The notes: generated from the letters alone by a model not told the origin. Counted from the first letter of the stretch, positions 20,884 through 33,927 are shown. The stretch: 64,000 nucleotides of DNA from Siphonodentalium dalli (GCA_032622095.1 CP136064.1:8239512-8303511); one strand, 5' to 3'. Program-made: numbers and translations.

Positions 20884-22425
20884 TGGTATGGAGCTTCACA
20901 TGGTATATCCATGGTTATATGGTATGGAGCTTTGCATGGTATATCCATGGTTATATGGTATGGAGCTTTGCATGGTATATCCATGGTTATATGGTATGGA
21001 GCTTCGCATGGTATATCCATGGTTATATGGTATGGAGCTTTGCATGGTATATCCATGGTTATATGGTATGGAGCTTTGCGTGGTATATCCATGGTTATAT
21101 GGTATGGAGCTTCGCATGGTATATCCATGGTTATATGGTATGGAGCTTTGCATGGTATATCCATGGTTATATGGTATGGAGCTTCGCATGTTATATCCAT
21201 GGTTATATGGTATGGAGCTTCGCATGTATTATCCATGGTTATATGGTATGGAGCTTCGCATGTAATATCCATGGTTATATGGTATGGAGCTTTGCATGGT
21301 ATATCCATGGTTATATGGTATGGAGCTTCGCATGGTATATCCATGGTTATATTGTATGGAGCTTGCATGGTATATCCATGGTTATATGGTATGGAGCTTC
21401 GCATGGTATATCCATGGTTATATGGTATGGAGCTTCGCATGGTATATCCATGGTTATATGGTATGGAGCTTTGCATGGTATATCCATGGTTATATGGTAT
21501 GGAGCTTCGCATGGTATATCCATGGTTATATGGTATGGAGCTTCGCATGGTATATCCATGGTTATATGGTATGGAGCTTCGCATCGTATATCCATGGTTA
21601 TATGGTATGGAGCTTCGCATGGTATATCCATGGTTATATGGTATCGAGCTTTGCATGGTATATCCATGGTTATATGGTATGGAGCTTCGCATGGTATATC
21701 CATGGTTATTGTTGGTATGGAGCTTCGCATGGTATATCCATGGTTATATTGTATGGAGCTTCGCATGGTATATCCATGGTTATATGGTATGTAGCTTTGC
21801 ATGGTATATCCATGGTTATATGGTATGGAGCTTCGCATGGTATATCCATGGTTATTGTTGGTATGGAGCTTTGCATGATATATCCATGGTTATATGGTAT
21901 GGAGCTTCGCATGGTATATCCATGGTTATTGTTGTTACGTTATGGAGCTTCGCATGGTATATCCATGGTTATTGTTGTTACGTTATGGAGCTTCGCATGG
22001 TATATCCATGGTTATTGTTGTTACGTTATGGAGCTTCGCATGGTATATCCATGGTTATATGGTATGGAGCTTCGCATGGTACATCCATGGTTATATGGTA
22101 TGGAGCTTTGCATGGTATATCCATGGTTATATGGTATGGAGCTTCGCATGGTATATCCATGGTTATTGTTGGTATGGAGCTTTGCATGGTATATCCATGG
22201 TTATATGGTATGGAGCTTCGCTTGGTATATCCATGGTTATTGTTGTTACGTTATGGAGCTTCGCATGGTATATCCATGGTTATTGTTGTTACGTTATGGA
22301 GCTTCGCATGGTATATCCATGGTTATTGTTGTTACGTTATGGAGCTTCGCATGGTATATCCATGGTTATTGTTGTTACGTTATGGAGCTTCGCATGGTAT
22401 ATCCATGGTTATTGTTGTTACGTTT
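20884..22425 (+). repeat. 36-bp satellite, copy 1
   Basis: About forty units of ATGGTATGGAGCTTCGCATG + GTATATCCATGGTTAT, with CTTTGC/CTTCGC variants. Later units carry TTGTTGTTACGT or TTGTTGGT inserts. Because 36 is a multiple of three and the unit lacks stops in several frames, open frames of hundreds of codons exist on both strands; I regard them as by-products. Confidence 0.95.
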
Positions 22426-22894
22426 TATCAAGTCAGCAGATCTAGTATAATATTGACGACCAGTACTCTATGTGCTGTTATCCTTTCGATCCTTGTTTTG
22501 GGACCCACCCCCCCCCCCCCCCCCCCCCCCCCGCGTACACATTTTTTTCCGTTTTCGGGAGTTTTTTTCAACCATTTTGGGACACCCACCCCCTTTTAAC
22601 ACTGACAGAGAGATTTGCGCATATATGAATTTATGTGCATACTATTATGAAAAAAATGGAATTAGTCTTTGATGGAATATGCTTTTCTTCAGTGTGTTTT
22701 GTCATCACCAGGATTGCAGCAAATGGTTGAATCAAGTTTGGTAATATCGTCATTAATACTTCTGTAGAATTATGTCAAGTTCAGTTCTATATGCACCATG
22801 ACTATAGTGAAGTTTTGTTGGTTTAATCAAATTTGAAAACAAAAGTTGGTGAATTTGATAATCAGAGTCATGTCTCAACAAATCAATATGTAAA

Positions 22895-24436
22895 TGGTAT
22901 GGAGCTTCGCATGGTATATCCATGGTTATATGGTATGGAGCTTTGCATGGTATATCCATGGTTATATGGTATGGAGCTTTGCATGGTATATCCATGGTTA
23001 TATGGTATGGAGCTTCGCATGGTATATCCATGGTTATATGGTATGGAGCTTTGCATGGTATATCCATGGTTATATGGTATGGAGCTTTGCGTGGTATATC
23101 CATGGTTATATGGTATGGAGCTTCGCATGGTATATCCATGGTTATATGGTATGGAGCTTTGCATGGTATATCCATGGTTATATGGTATGGAGCTTCGCAT
23201 GTTATATCCATGGTTATATGGTATGGAGCTTCGCATGTATTATCCATGGTTATATGGTATGGAGCTTCGCATGTAATATCCATGGTTATATGGTATGGAG
23301 CTTTGCATGGTATATCCATGGTTATATGGTATGGAGCTTCGCATGGTATATCCATGGTTATATGGTATGGAGCTTGCATAGTATATCCATGGTTATATGG
23401 TATGGAGCTTCGCATGGTATATCCATGGTTATATGGTATGGAGCTTCGCATGGTATATCCATGGTTATATGGTATGGAGCTTTGCATGGTATATCCATGG
23501 TTATATGGTATGGAGCTTCGCATGGTATATCCATGGTTATATGGTATGGAGCTTCGCATGGTATATCCATGGTTATATGGTATGGAGCTTCGCATCGTAT
23601 ATCCATAGTTATATGGTATGGAGCTTCGCATGGTATATCCATGGTTATATGGTATCGAGCTTTGCATGGTATATCCATGGTTATATGGTATGGAGCTTCG
23701 CATGGTATATCCATGGTTATTGTTGGTATGGAGCTTCGCATGGTATATCCATGGTTATATTGTATGGAGCTTCGCATGGTATATCCATGGTTATATGGTA
23801 TGTAGCTTTGCATGGTATATCCATGGTTATATGGTATGGAGCTTCGCATGGTATATCCATGGTTATTGTTGGTATGGAGCTTTGCATGATATATCCATGG
23901 TTATATGGTATGGAGCTTCGCATGGTATATCCATGGTTATTGTTGTTACGTTATGGAGCTTCGCATGGTATATCCATGGTTATTGTTGTTACGTTATGGA
24001 GCTTCGCATGGTATATCCATGGTTATTGTTGTTACGTTATGGAGCTTCGCATGGTATATCCATGGTTATATGGTATGGAGCTTCGCATGGTACATCCATG
24101 GTTATATGGTATGGAGCTTTGCATGGTATATCCATGGTTATATGGTATGGAGCTTCGCATGGTATATCCATGGTTATTGTTGGTATGGAGCTTTGCATGG
24201 TATATCCATGGTTATATGGTATGGAGATTCGCTTGGTATATCCATGGTTATTGTTGTTACGTTATGGAGCTTCGCATGGTATATCCATGGTTATTGTTGT
24301 TACGTTATGGAGCTTCGCATGGTATATCCATGGTTATTGTTGTTACGTTATGGAGCTTCGCATGGTATATCCATGGTTATTGTTGTTACGTTATGGAGCT
24401 TCGCATGGTATATCCATGGTTATTGTTGTTACGTTT
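22895..24436 (+). repeat. 36-bp satellite, copy 2
   Basis: Unit order and variants are the same as in copy 1, including the rare ones (GCATGTATTATCC, GAGCTTGCAT, TACATCC). Copy 2 therefore arose by duplication of the whole array and not by independent expansion. Confidence 0.95.
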
Positions 24437-24490
24437 TATCAAGTCAGCAGATCTAGTATAATATTGACGACCAGTACTCTATGTGCTGTT

Positions 24491-24925
24491 ATCTTAGTAT
24501 TTCCTTTTTTATTTTAAAGTTATATTTTTAATCAGCCGAGCTGAGCCCAGTTGCTGTTTCATAGTTTAGTGATGAGCCTTCCACTTATTTTCTTTTATAG
24601 TGCTATGCTAAATGTTATTTTTGTTTGTTTTATATGCAGATTATGCAAAAACAAGCCATATTTTTTTGGAAAATTGTTGTTGTTTATACAGCTGGTTTTC
24701 TTGAAAATTCCCTGAATATTGAACAAACTAATCAGCTAAACCCTGAAGAAGTGTTCTGTCGGTATATTTTATTACAGGTGTGTATATTTGATTAGCTTGG
24801 TTTAATATAAGATAATATGATAATATGCAAGGCATACACAGAACGACCCCGACATAAAAGTAAGAAGACGGACAATGCAAAGGTTCGTGCAAATAGTCGT
24901 GGAACTATATGCGTATATATTAGGC
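24491..24925. other. Non-coding spacer
   Basis: AT-rich sequence with no repeat partner or ORF that I can support. Confidence 0.4.
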
Positions 24926-27795
24926 ACTAGCAGGGTTACCCGGCGTTGCCCAGGTTAATGTATGCTGTGGATATTTGTTGGGAACAGAGAATGCTCTTGC
25001 TTAAAGTGTTATACGTGTTCTCATAAATTGTATATTCAAATAGCATCACAAAACATGATTATTACAGTCATGGAATATAAGTAGTCGCTCACCTTGTCAA
25101 TTGTCATTCTGTTTATCGCGATTAATTCGTTCCACCAATAATGAAGTATTTATTTATTTACAACTGCGTATACATTAGACGTTATAATATGATACATGAA
25201 CATCATAAACACATTAGTTCGATAAAAGATGATAATTGGGTTTTACATATTGAGATCAATCAATCAATCTAGTGGGTTGGACTAAGATCTCGAGGACACC
25301 CGGCTATCATATCTCCATGAAGATACAGATGTTTCAAAGAAATTTCCCGGTGCTCCTCTGTTCATGGTGCTATATATTGGCTAAATATTCTTAGTTTAAA
25401 CGAAATGTTGCTGCGCACATATATCAGCTACATGTGCCACGCACAGAGCGAGATTTTGAGTTGTTTATGTCAGTCGATGAGTCTGTTCTAAAACCCTTGT
25501 CAGATGTCAGTATTGGTAGGATCCTGAAAAGTCTTGTGCTACTGACTGCATTTTCTTGTATATCAGAAGAAACTATATTTGGCTGCACACTGTGACCACT
25601 ATTTTTGAACAGGCCTTCCATATCTCTTGACAAATTGTAACTTTTTGTGGAAACTGTATTGAATGGAACAGACTAAATTTTGTTATTATATACACGTGTA
25701 TATGCAATCCTCTGACGGTTCGAGGTCTCTCAGTTTGCACGAATATATGTATCTCTTCAATAGAATGATAAATATACGTTTAATGCTTCTTCTAGTTATC
25801 TCTTTTTGCTAGCTCATTGTGTGAATGCCTTGATTGCCATTCCCATATAAATATGACTGTTAAGAAGATATAATTGTTCAAGTGACTTATGTGGGTCACC
25901 ATATGTCGGGATTGTGAAATGTGAACGCACAACTACTTAAAATGATATGGAGATGGCCTGGTGACTGTATATAACTTATATGTGGATATCGGCGAATAGC
26001 AATCTTATCGATAGTGCATATCCGCTCACCATCCTTGACGCAAACGACACCAAATGTGATTTAATTCATGGTATATCATTAGAGAAAAACGTGTATGAAT
26101 TTGGTGGAATTTGGTTTATTAAATCAATTGTTGATGCAACGCTGACTCGAACAACGCCATATTGCGAAGGTGATTATGAATTCGTTTGGTGGAAATCAGC
26201 GACAAAACTATTTCACCATATTTTTTTAATTTCCCCTCCCACAAACAGCGTCATTTTAGAAAATTTTAACCCCCACCATTATCTTCCTTGTAAAAAGTTA
26301 CCCCTCTTAGAACGCATTGGTCCCATCTCGATTGTACCGCGTGAAGTTATATATATAGGACGCACACAGACAGACAAAAAGACAGACAGACAGCACGATT
26401 TTATTTCTTGTATCATTTGAGAAGAACGTGTCTGAATTTGATGGTAATTGGTACTAAAAATATTTTGTATCAGTTTTGGTGACCCTCCCGTCCCTATTTC
26501 GGACTCAAGCTGCACACACTAAGACTCATTAGAGATTAGAGATGCATATATATGAAATTGGTGAAAATTGGCGAGTATACAAATTAGTATCAAATTTAAG
26601 GTCCCCATATCTCTCACCCATAGGGCACCAATTTGGTGTATCTAAACCACACGATAAGATTCCTCGTATCACGGAGAAGAATATGTATCAATCTGGTGGA
26701 AATCGGTACTAAACATATAGATATAATTTGTTGTGTCCCTCTCATCTCTATACACCACTGACTCGAATGGCCCCACTTGTGACATCCTTAAACACACGAT
26801 TACACTCCTGATATCATCGATATGATTGTTTATAAGTTTGGTGATAATCGGCGATTAAACAATTTTTTGTATCAAATTTGGTGCCAATCCTTCCCCTCTC
26901 CATCTCTCACCCAAACAGCACCACTATGGCGTCTTTAAATCACGATTAGATTCCTCGTATCATGGATAAGAACGTGTATCAATTTGGTGAAAATTGGCGC
27001 TAAAAAAATGTGCATCAATTTTGGTGCCCCTGTCCCTTTCAATGCAACCCTGACTCGAAGGAGGCCACATTTGACAGATAAAAGCCACACCATTAGACTC
27101 CTCATGGGGATGATTTTGTATAAGTGTGGTGGCAATCGGCGACTTATTATCAAATTTATTGCCCACCCCCTCCCAATCTCTCATCCAAAAACAACAATTT
27201 GGCGTTGTTAAATCGCACAATTAGATTCCTTGTAGCATGAAGAAGAATATATATCAATTTGGTGGAAATCGGCGCTAAATTTAGTTTTATCAATTTTGGT
27301 GCCCCTCTCCCCTTCCGTTCATCCCTGACTCAAACGACGCCACTTTTGACATATTTAAACCACACCGTTGGATGCTTCATATCATGGGGATGATTATATG
27401 TAAGTTTCGTGGCAATCGGCGACAGAAAAAAAATCTGCCCCCCCCCCTTCCGGGCACCCCTGACGCGAACGGCGCGACATTTGCCATATTTAAACCACGC
27501 CATTAGATTCCTCATATTATGGGGATGATTATATATAAGTTTGGAGGCAATCGGCGACAATTTTTTTTTTCTGCCCCTCCCCCTTTTCTGCCCCTGACAA
27601 CAACGGCGTCACTTTAGAAAATTCTAACCCCGACCATTATCTTTCTCGTACAAAGCTACTCCTAGTAGACCCCTTTGGCATCATCTAGATGGTCCCCTGT
27701 GAATTTCTATAGAACACAGACAGACAGACAGACATTCGCAAATATAGATACACGCATGGCAGCGTCGCGAATGCTTGATTAATAGTATAGATCGT
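24926..27795 (+). mobile_element. Long non-autonomous repeat with 140-150-bp monomers
   Basis: It opens with GCACTAGCAGGGTTACCCGG and from about 26000 carries around a dozen degenerate monomers: AT-ATGG-GATGA, TATAAGTTTGGTGGCAATCG, CATCAATTTTGGTGCCCCTC, CTGACTCGAACGACGCCAC, TTTAAACCACAC-ATTAGATTCC. ACAGACAGACAGACA tracts occur at 26366 and 27716, the latter near the end. No ORF. Boundaries are approximate. 25430-25630 is open on the minus strand but unsupported. Confidence 0.55.
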
Positions 27796-28828
27796 TTTGG
27801 ATGTCAGTGGACTTCGAAATTATATATCCCTTAATATAGCCTATCGGCCTTTGATAAAAAAAAGCCTCTATATTTTAATGTATATACTATAGACTACTAT
27901 ATACTATAGACTACAATGTACGTCGCTGCGATTAAGCGAAGACGACATGACACGTTCAGCCATATCTGGATTCTGGCCGGGGAGACAAATGGCGTTTCGA
28001 CGTCATGACGCCGTAACTGCCTTCATTTAGCTAACTAATGAACTAATGAAACTGATCTGATGTGAACCTTTGCAGGTCATATTCATAACAACTTACTGTT
28101 TATAAATAAATAAATAGTTAAATTGTCCATTGCCACATATCGGAAGTTGTGAAGTAGTATAGTAAATTCGTTTCATTGCTGATTCCGCGATTTTGGAAAC
28201 CACTGCCGGAAGTCATGATCACGTGATTTTTTCACGAAAATGTTGGTTCGCTACAAATTTCACCTATACGGTATACTGTAAATTATGTGTGACGTCACAA
28301 ATAGGTACGCCCGCCTGTTACCTATACACGACCGAGCTCGGTGATAGCGCGCCGAGCAGGGTCGTTATTAAGAGTCTTTGTTTAAAAAATTGTCGTTTCG
28401 AAATTTATGTTTGAATTTACCTTGGACTGACAGCTAGGTCTGACACCCACTTGCAACAAAATACAACTGCAGTCATTTAAGCTGTTAGAATTACATTATT
28501 TTTCTAATTCTAACGTGTTTTAAGCCAAACTCATTGCAAAAACAGTCAAAAAGACTTGCAGGAAAAAAAAGTTGAGTTGCCGAGAAAATTGTTTGTTGGT
28601 CTCATCGACAACCCACCAACCCCGTCGTACGTTACCGGGAACAAATCCCCACACGGTTTGAAGCCCATTTTCTTAGAAGCTGTGTGATATGCTCAATGAT
28701 CCCAACTTTAACTAACCCTTTTCATGATTTATATAATAATATTTTATGTTAAAGGTGATGCTGCGATGGCATAATCTCCCGTATGATCCCGTGTGAGCCT
28801 TGCATGGCTCTGGTATGATAAATATATT
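27796..28828. other. Non-coding spacer
   Basis: Contains a short TATACTATAGACTAC duplication near 27885-27920. Nothing else recognised. Confidence 0.4.
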
Positions 28829-29269
28829 TATTATATACTTGCCGATAAATTATAAGGTTTTAGCAGTGATTGTAGTCAGGTTATACTTCATAGTGAATGA
28901 TTTCCTGCACACATCATGCACTGACATGCATTGGGGGCCATCGGCAAGTAACGAAAGTATATAATAAATACAAAATCTATACTTTTTCAGTGTTTTAAAT
29001 ATGGGACTATATTTTGGGCGTAATGTGTCAGCCTGAAATTTCTGATGTATTGACATTCATTGGGGGCCATAGGCAAGTAACTAAAGTATATAATAAACAG
29101 AATATCCACACCTTTTCAGTGGATATGGGTTAAATCTCATGAGTGATGACAAAACATTTGAATTTCCAATCGTGGCTAAAGAAACTCGTGGAAATTCAAT
29201 GTTTTGTCATCACTCATGAGATATAACCCATATCCACTCCACTGAAAAAGTGTGGATATCCTCTATATA
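28829..29269 (+). mobile_element. Cruciform repeat, copy 1
   Basis: It begins TATTATATACTTGCCGATAA, has two direct copies of CATTGGGGGCCAT-GGCAAGTAAC-AAAGTA, and ends in a 160-bp near-perfect hairpin (29101-29260: AATATCCACACCTTTTCAGTGG against its inverted copy). The same element lies inverted at 34022-34355. A (GT)n tract follows at 29270-29301. Confidence 0.75.
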
Positions 29270-29301
29270 TGTGTGTGTGTGAGGGTGTGTGTGTGTGTGT
29301 G

Positions 29302-29998
29302 GATATGTAAAGGACACTTGCATTATATGTAGATGACTTTAACATGGCGCATTTGAAATTATGCAGTCCCCTCCCTACATGGGACTATAATCGAAGTCTA
29401 CATTAAATTACAGGTGTATATAGACGATAAAATTTGAAGGCAGTTTTCCATAGGTGTATAATTTAAGTGTACCAGTATTTAAAAGTTATCACCATGTATG
29501 GTGAGAGATTTGAAAGAGGATTGGGGAGATCTATCTCACTAATAACCAATAACTAAATTTAATAAAACAAAATATTATGGACAATATAGTCTAACAGACA
29601 ATCAAATATAAAACTATAAAATAACATCATAAACATACATGAGTGGCACGATTGGAGTAATTGTTTTTGAGTTTGATGCTAGTTCTCCAAGGAACACTTT
29701 CCTTGTTTCGTGCAAATTGGCTAGAAATATGTTCAAAGTCGTTAGTAAGCTTTCCTCTTCGTCTGACATGAGCCAGATAAGATTTTTAGTCAAGGTTAGC
29801 AAACTGAGGGCAATAGGTTGTTACCTCATATATGAAGTTAGTTCTTTACGTATTAACATTATGGCAATCTATTAAAAAGTTAATTTAATTCTAACAACGC
29901 ATTGCCATAATTAACATTTCCGAGATTCTTCATCTATGTATTAGAATATCGGTCTTTTCAATTTCTTTGCGAAACTTGGTCAGTATGGGTGTTGATAT
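29302..29998. other. Non-coding spacer
   Basis: AT-rich; no supported feature. Confidence 0.4.
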
Positions 29999-30000
29999 GT

Positions 30001-30100
30001 AATAATAATAATACTAATATTATTATTTATATAGCGCCTATCCCCCGTAAGGGGCCCTAAGCGCTGTACACATTATATAAATACACAAGAAATGCACATG
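30001..30100 (+). repeat. SINE-like fragment with TATATAGCGC core
   Basis: (TAA)n, then ATTTATATAGCGCCTATCCC, GGGGCCCTAAGCGCTGTACA. This AGCGC...GCGCTGTACA pair is a widespread metazoan interspersed repeat signature. No pol III boxes are visible in this fragment. Confidence 0.5.
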
Positions 30101-30196
30101 CAAAATAATCAATAGATATGTGGAATTATATATACTAGTAATCAGATTTTGTTAGTTTTCTTTGTGTCGGGGTAGCGTCGTCGGAACATATAAGAT

Positions 30197-31490
30197 TTTA
30201 ACGCGCCTCACCAACATTACCATCCAAAACACGATCTTAATGTTCAGGGACATCACGCGCCTCACCAACATTACCATCCAAAACACGATCTTAATGTTCA
30301 GGGACATCACGCGCCTCGCCAACATTGCCACCCAAAACACGATCTTAATGTTCAGGGACATCACGCGCCTCACCAACATTACCATCCAAAACACGATCTT
30401 AATGTTCAGGGACATCACGCGCCTCGCCAACATTGCCACCCAAAACACGATCTTAATGTTCAGGGACATCACGCGCCTCACCAACATAACCATCCAAAAC
30501 ACGATCTTAATGTTCAGGGACATCACGCGCCTCACCAACATTACCATCCAAAACACGATCTTAATGTTCAGGGACATCACACGCCTCGCCAACATTGCCA
30601 CCCAAAACACAATCTTAATGTTCAGGGACATCACACGCCTCACCAACATTACCATCCAAAACACGATCTTAATGTTTAGGGACATCACGCGCCTCGCCAA
30701 CATTACCATCCAAAACACGATCTTAATGTTCAGGGACATCACGCGCCTCACCAACATTACCATCCAAAACACGATCTTAATGTTCAGGGACATCACGCGC
30801 CTCGCCAACATTACCACCCAAAACACGATATTAATGTTCAGGGACATCACGCGCCTCGCCAACATTACCATCCAAAACACGATCTTAATGTTCAGGGACA
30901 TCACACGCCTCGCCAACATTGCCACCCAAAACACGATCTTAATGTTCAGGGACATCACACGCCTCACCAACATTACCATCCAAAACACGATCTTAATGTT
31001 TAGGGGCATCACGCACCTCGCCAACATTACCATCCAAAACACGATCTTAATGTTCAGGGACATCACGCGCCTCACCAACATTACCACCCAAAACACGATC
31101 TTAATGTTCAGGGACATCACGCGCCTCGCCAACATTACCACCCAAAACACGATCTTAATGTTCAGGGACATCACACGCCTCACCAACATTGCCACCCAAA
31201 ACACGATCTTAATGTTCAGGGACATCACACGCCTCACCAACATTACCATCCAAAACACGATCTTAATGTTCAGGGGCATCACGCGCCTCACCAACATTAC
31301 CATCCAAAACACGATCTTAATGTTCAGGGACATCACGCGCCTCGCCAACATTACCACCCAAAACACGATCTTAATGTTCAGGGACATCACGCGCCTCGCC
31401 AACATTGCCACCCAAAAACACGATCTTAATGTTCAGGGACATCACACGCCTCGCCGACATTGCAACCCAAAACACAATCTTAATGTTCAG
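30197..31490 (+). repeat. 54-bp minisatellite
   Basis: About 24 units of GCGCCTCACCAACATTACCA + TCCAAAACACGATCTTAATG + TTCAGGGACATCAC. Variation is mostly at a few sites (CTCACC/CTCGCC, ATTACCATC/ATTGCCACC, CGCGCC/CACGCC). The unit is a multiple of three and keeps long open frames on both strands (459 codons plus, 419 codons minus), which I take as incidental. Confidence 0.95.
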
Positions 31491-31544
31491 GGGACCTTCC
31501 AGTGTTCACCTATGAATTCACCCATGAACTCTGTCTCATAAATC

Positions 31545-32439
31545 CAGGGACGTGGCAAAAAGAGGATTTAGGGGGGTTTCTCCCCAGCTTTGGTTGAACA
31601 TTTTCAACAGTTGGAAATATCATACCTGACACAACATTAGCTGTTTCTGTGGTTTGTTTTCCAAAAATGTATTGTCAAAATTGTGGACTGAAATGGCCAT
31701 CAGTTGGAAATTTTCCAACCTTAGAGAGATGTCAGGTTGGAAATTTCTAAAACTCGGTAAGCTTCCCCCGTGCCCAGTCAAAACAAGTAGTTAATTTAAG
31801 AAAACAATAGTTTCAGTTGGAAATTTTCCAACCTAAGTGGGGGAGGGGAAAGTTTTGAAATTTCCAACATCACGGAAGACAGACAAGATGCTAGGATTTT
31901 GCGATTTTCTTGTTCAAATTAAAAAAAAATTGGGTCCAAATTATGGACTGAAATGGTCATCAGTTGGAAATTTTCCACTTAAGTGGAGGCAGGTTTGAAA
32001 TTTCCAACACTTGGGAAGCTTGAAGCCAATCTATAGATACTAGGATTTTGTGAATTTCTTATTCAAATTTCAAAATGTCTCACGCCAGGGCCCGGGCCGA
32101 ACTATGATCGGCCGGTGTATCCTAGAGTCTCGTCCGTGGCCGTATGAATTTGCCTGGAGGTAGGTCACTGTTAGGATTTATGCAGTTTCCATGTTCAAAT
32201 CTCTAAATGTTCTCATACTGGGTAGAACCATGATGCTGTTCCTCCATCTGACTATAGTGATAGTAACCGAAAGAGCCATTCAGAATAGCCTACCAGGTTG
32301 GAATGCAAAGGGGATGGGAGGGGCGAATGGAATTCCGAAAAACTTGTGAGTTTGGTCTGATTCAATGGTGGGGGGGGGGCGCGCAGTTGGAATTCCTAAG
32401 GTGTACACCACAAACGGAGACCCTCTAGCCACGTCCCTG
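31545..32439. mobile_element. hAT-like non-autonomous element
   Basis: Termini CAGGGACGTGGC and GCCACGTCCCTG are perfect inverted repeats. The flanking 8-mers CATAAATC (31537-31544) and CATATATC (32440-32447) differ at one base. A CAGGG start with an 8-bp target duplication fits the hAT superfamily. Inside, TTGGAAATTTTCCAAC-type palindromes recur in three diverged sub-units. No transposase. Confidence 0.7.
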
Positions 32440-32447
32440 CATATATC

Positions 32448-33055
32448 GTACACGTAGCCATGCATTGTTAAATTAACAAATCGGTGTATAATCGTGCATA
32501 AAATTACATAACAATGAGAATAAAATTAAGTGAATCTAAATATAAATAAATAAATAAATACGGTGATAATGAGATTTATATTGAAAAACCTCTAACATCG
32601 CTCGTCAGACAGAGCAGCCTACATATAAATATATATAATTCTATGTAAATGAGGTGGGAAATGGGATATAGTAATCCGACTGCTGTGTTATATTTCTAAA
32701 CGAAGTCCGTGAAATATTCATGCGTAGTTTATCAATAAACTGTATTTCTACCACTGGCCACACATATGACAGTCTGTTCTCCTGCAAATAAGGTCATATT
32801 GAGCCTATTTCAAAAACTCAAATAAGCCCGTATCGGCATTATTTTAATCTGAATTACGCTCATTATGAACCTAAAACGCGGCTTTTAAAACAGCTCAATA
32901 TGGCACTATTTTCATATGAAATAAGCTCATATCGGCATTATTTCATGGGCACGACACCAGACTCACGACTTGCCAGACTCACGACTTACCAGACTCATGC
33001 TCTTTGATAATGTGTTTTCACAGCGGCCCGTGCCATTAAACAGAATAAGGGATAT
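32448..33055. other. Dispersed repeat, interrupted copy
   Basis: From about 32770 it holds repeated CTCATATCGGCATTATTT / CCCGTATCGGCATTATTTTA units and then a block matching 9060-9150 inverted. It is the left part of a repeat split by the 33055-33671 element. Confidence 0.5.
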
Positions 33056-33671
33056 ACCTTACTCGTATTTAAATTCGCGCAGTACTATTTTTCGCGCATC
33101 CATCGGTGCGCGAATTAAAAACTGACCGAACAATAGTACGACTCCCAAGTTTAATATAAACCACAGTTCATAGGTAATACAAGAGGGCTATATGTTGCTG
33201 AGTTTACATCTATTATGAACGGTTGAACAGGGGGGGGGGGTGTCGGAAAAAAATTTAATGCACGTACGCCTATACATGTATGCATATAATTACATTCGGT
33301 CAACCGCTATCAAGACCATTGCTCACAATGCCAAGCGACAAATCATGGTAACATAGACATTGTTGAACTTGTATAAGAAATACTAACATTCCAGGACGCC
33401 ACAATATGATGGTGTATTTATAGTTACTAGTTTATTGTCTACACTATGTGAATCCGCCGCGATGGTGTTTAATATACGCATATACATACGCCAACAATGA
33501 CTAAGAACAGAAACTGTCATCAGCTCCAATATATACGAAAATATCATGGAAATATTATGAAAATATTTTTGTCAGTTTTGAATTTGCGCAAACTAGGTGC
33601 GCGAATTTAAAGTGCGCGAATTCAAAACTGCGCGAAAAATAGTACTGCGCGAATTTAAATACGAGTAAGAT
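33055..33671. mobile_element. TIR element with 41-bp perfect termini
   Basis: CTTACTCGTATTTAAATTCG + CGCAGTACTATTTTTCGCGCA at the left is exactly inverted at the right end. It splits a dispersed repeat whose uninterrupted relative lies at 8985-9150. No ORF; there is a poly-G tract at 33231-33241. The sequence around that tract (GAACGGTTGAACAGGGG, GTCGGAAAAAAATTTAA-GCACGTA) resembles 20423-20461, next to the 36-bp satellite block. No clear target duplication. Confidence 0.8.
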
Positions 33672-33927
33672 AAGCTCACTATTGGCTTATTTCAGAATCA
33701 AATCAGTTTAATATGAACATATGTGAATATTAGGTCCAATGTGAACCTATATGTACGATGATATTGCATACGTATAGAATAATTATTTTGTTTGACATAG
33801 CTTAACGGGCGAAGTTGAACGTTTTTAATATAAACCCCCTATAAATAGTAATGCGCATGTGGATAAAGACAAAACAAGACAAAACGAAACAAAAACAGAA
33901 GTTCCGTTTTCTCTTAACATATCACAG

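Larger units (their letters stand above)
20469..24490 (+). repeat. 2.0-kb block duplicated in tandem
   Basis: The block starting TATCCTTTCGATCC (20469) restarts at 22479 with an offset of 2010-2011 bp and very few differences. Each copy holds a poly-C tract (20498-20521; 22507-22532), about 350 bp of unique sequence, a 36-bp satellite and a shared end (TCAAGTCAGCAGATCTAG, through ATGTGCTGTTAT). Confidence 0.9.

Noticed and set aside
20865-24517. ORFs of up to 562 codons on both strands in the 36-bp satellite
   Set aside because: The unit length is a multiple of three and lacks stops, so several frames are open at once on both strands; the ORFs follow from the repeat.
25424-25633. Minus-strand 69-codon ORF
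   Set aside because: No recognisable motif or splice context.
30152-31541. 459-codon and 419-codon overlapping ORFs in the 54-bp minisatellite
   Set aside because: Same reason: both strands are open together and the peptides are pure repeats with no start context or domain.
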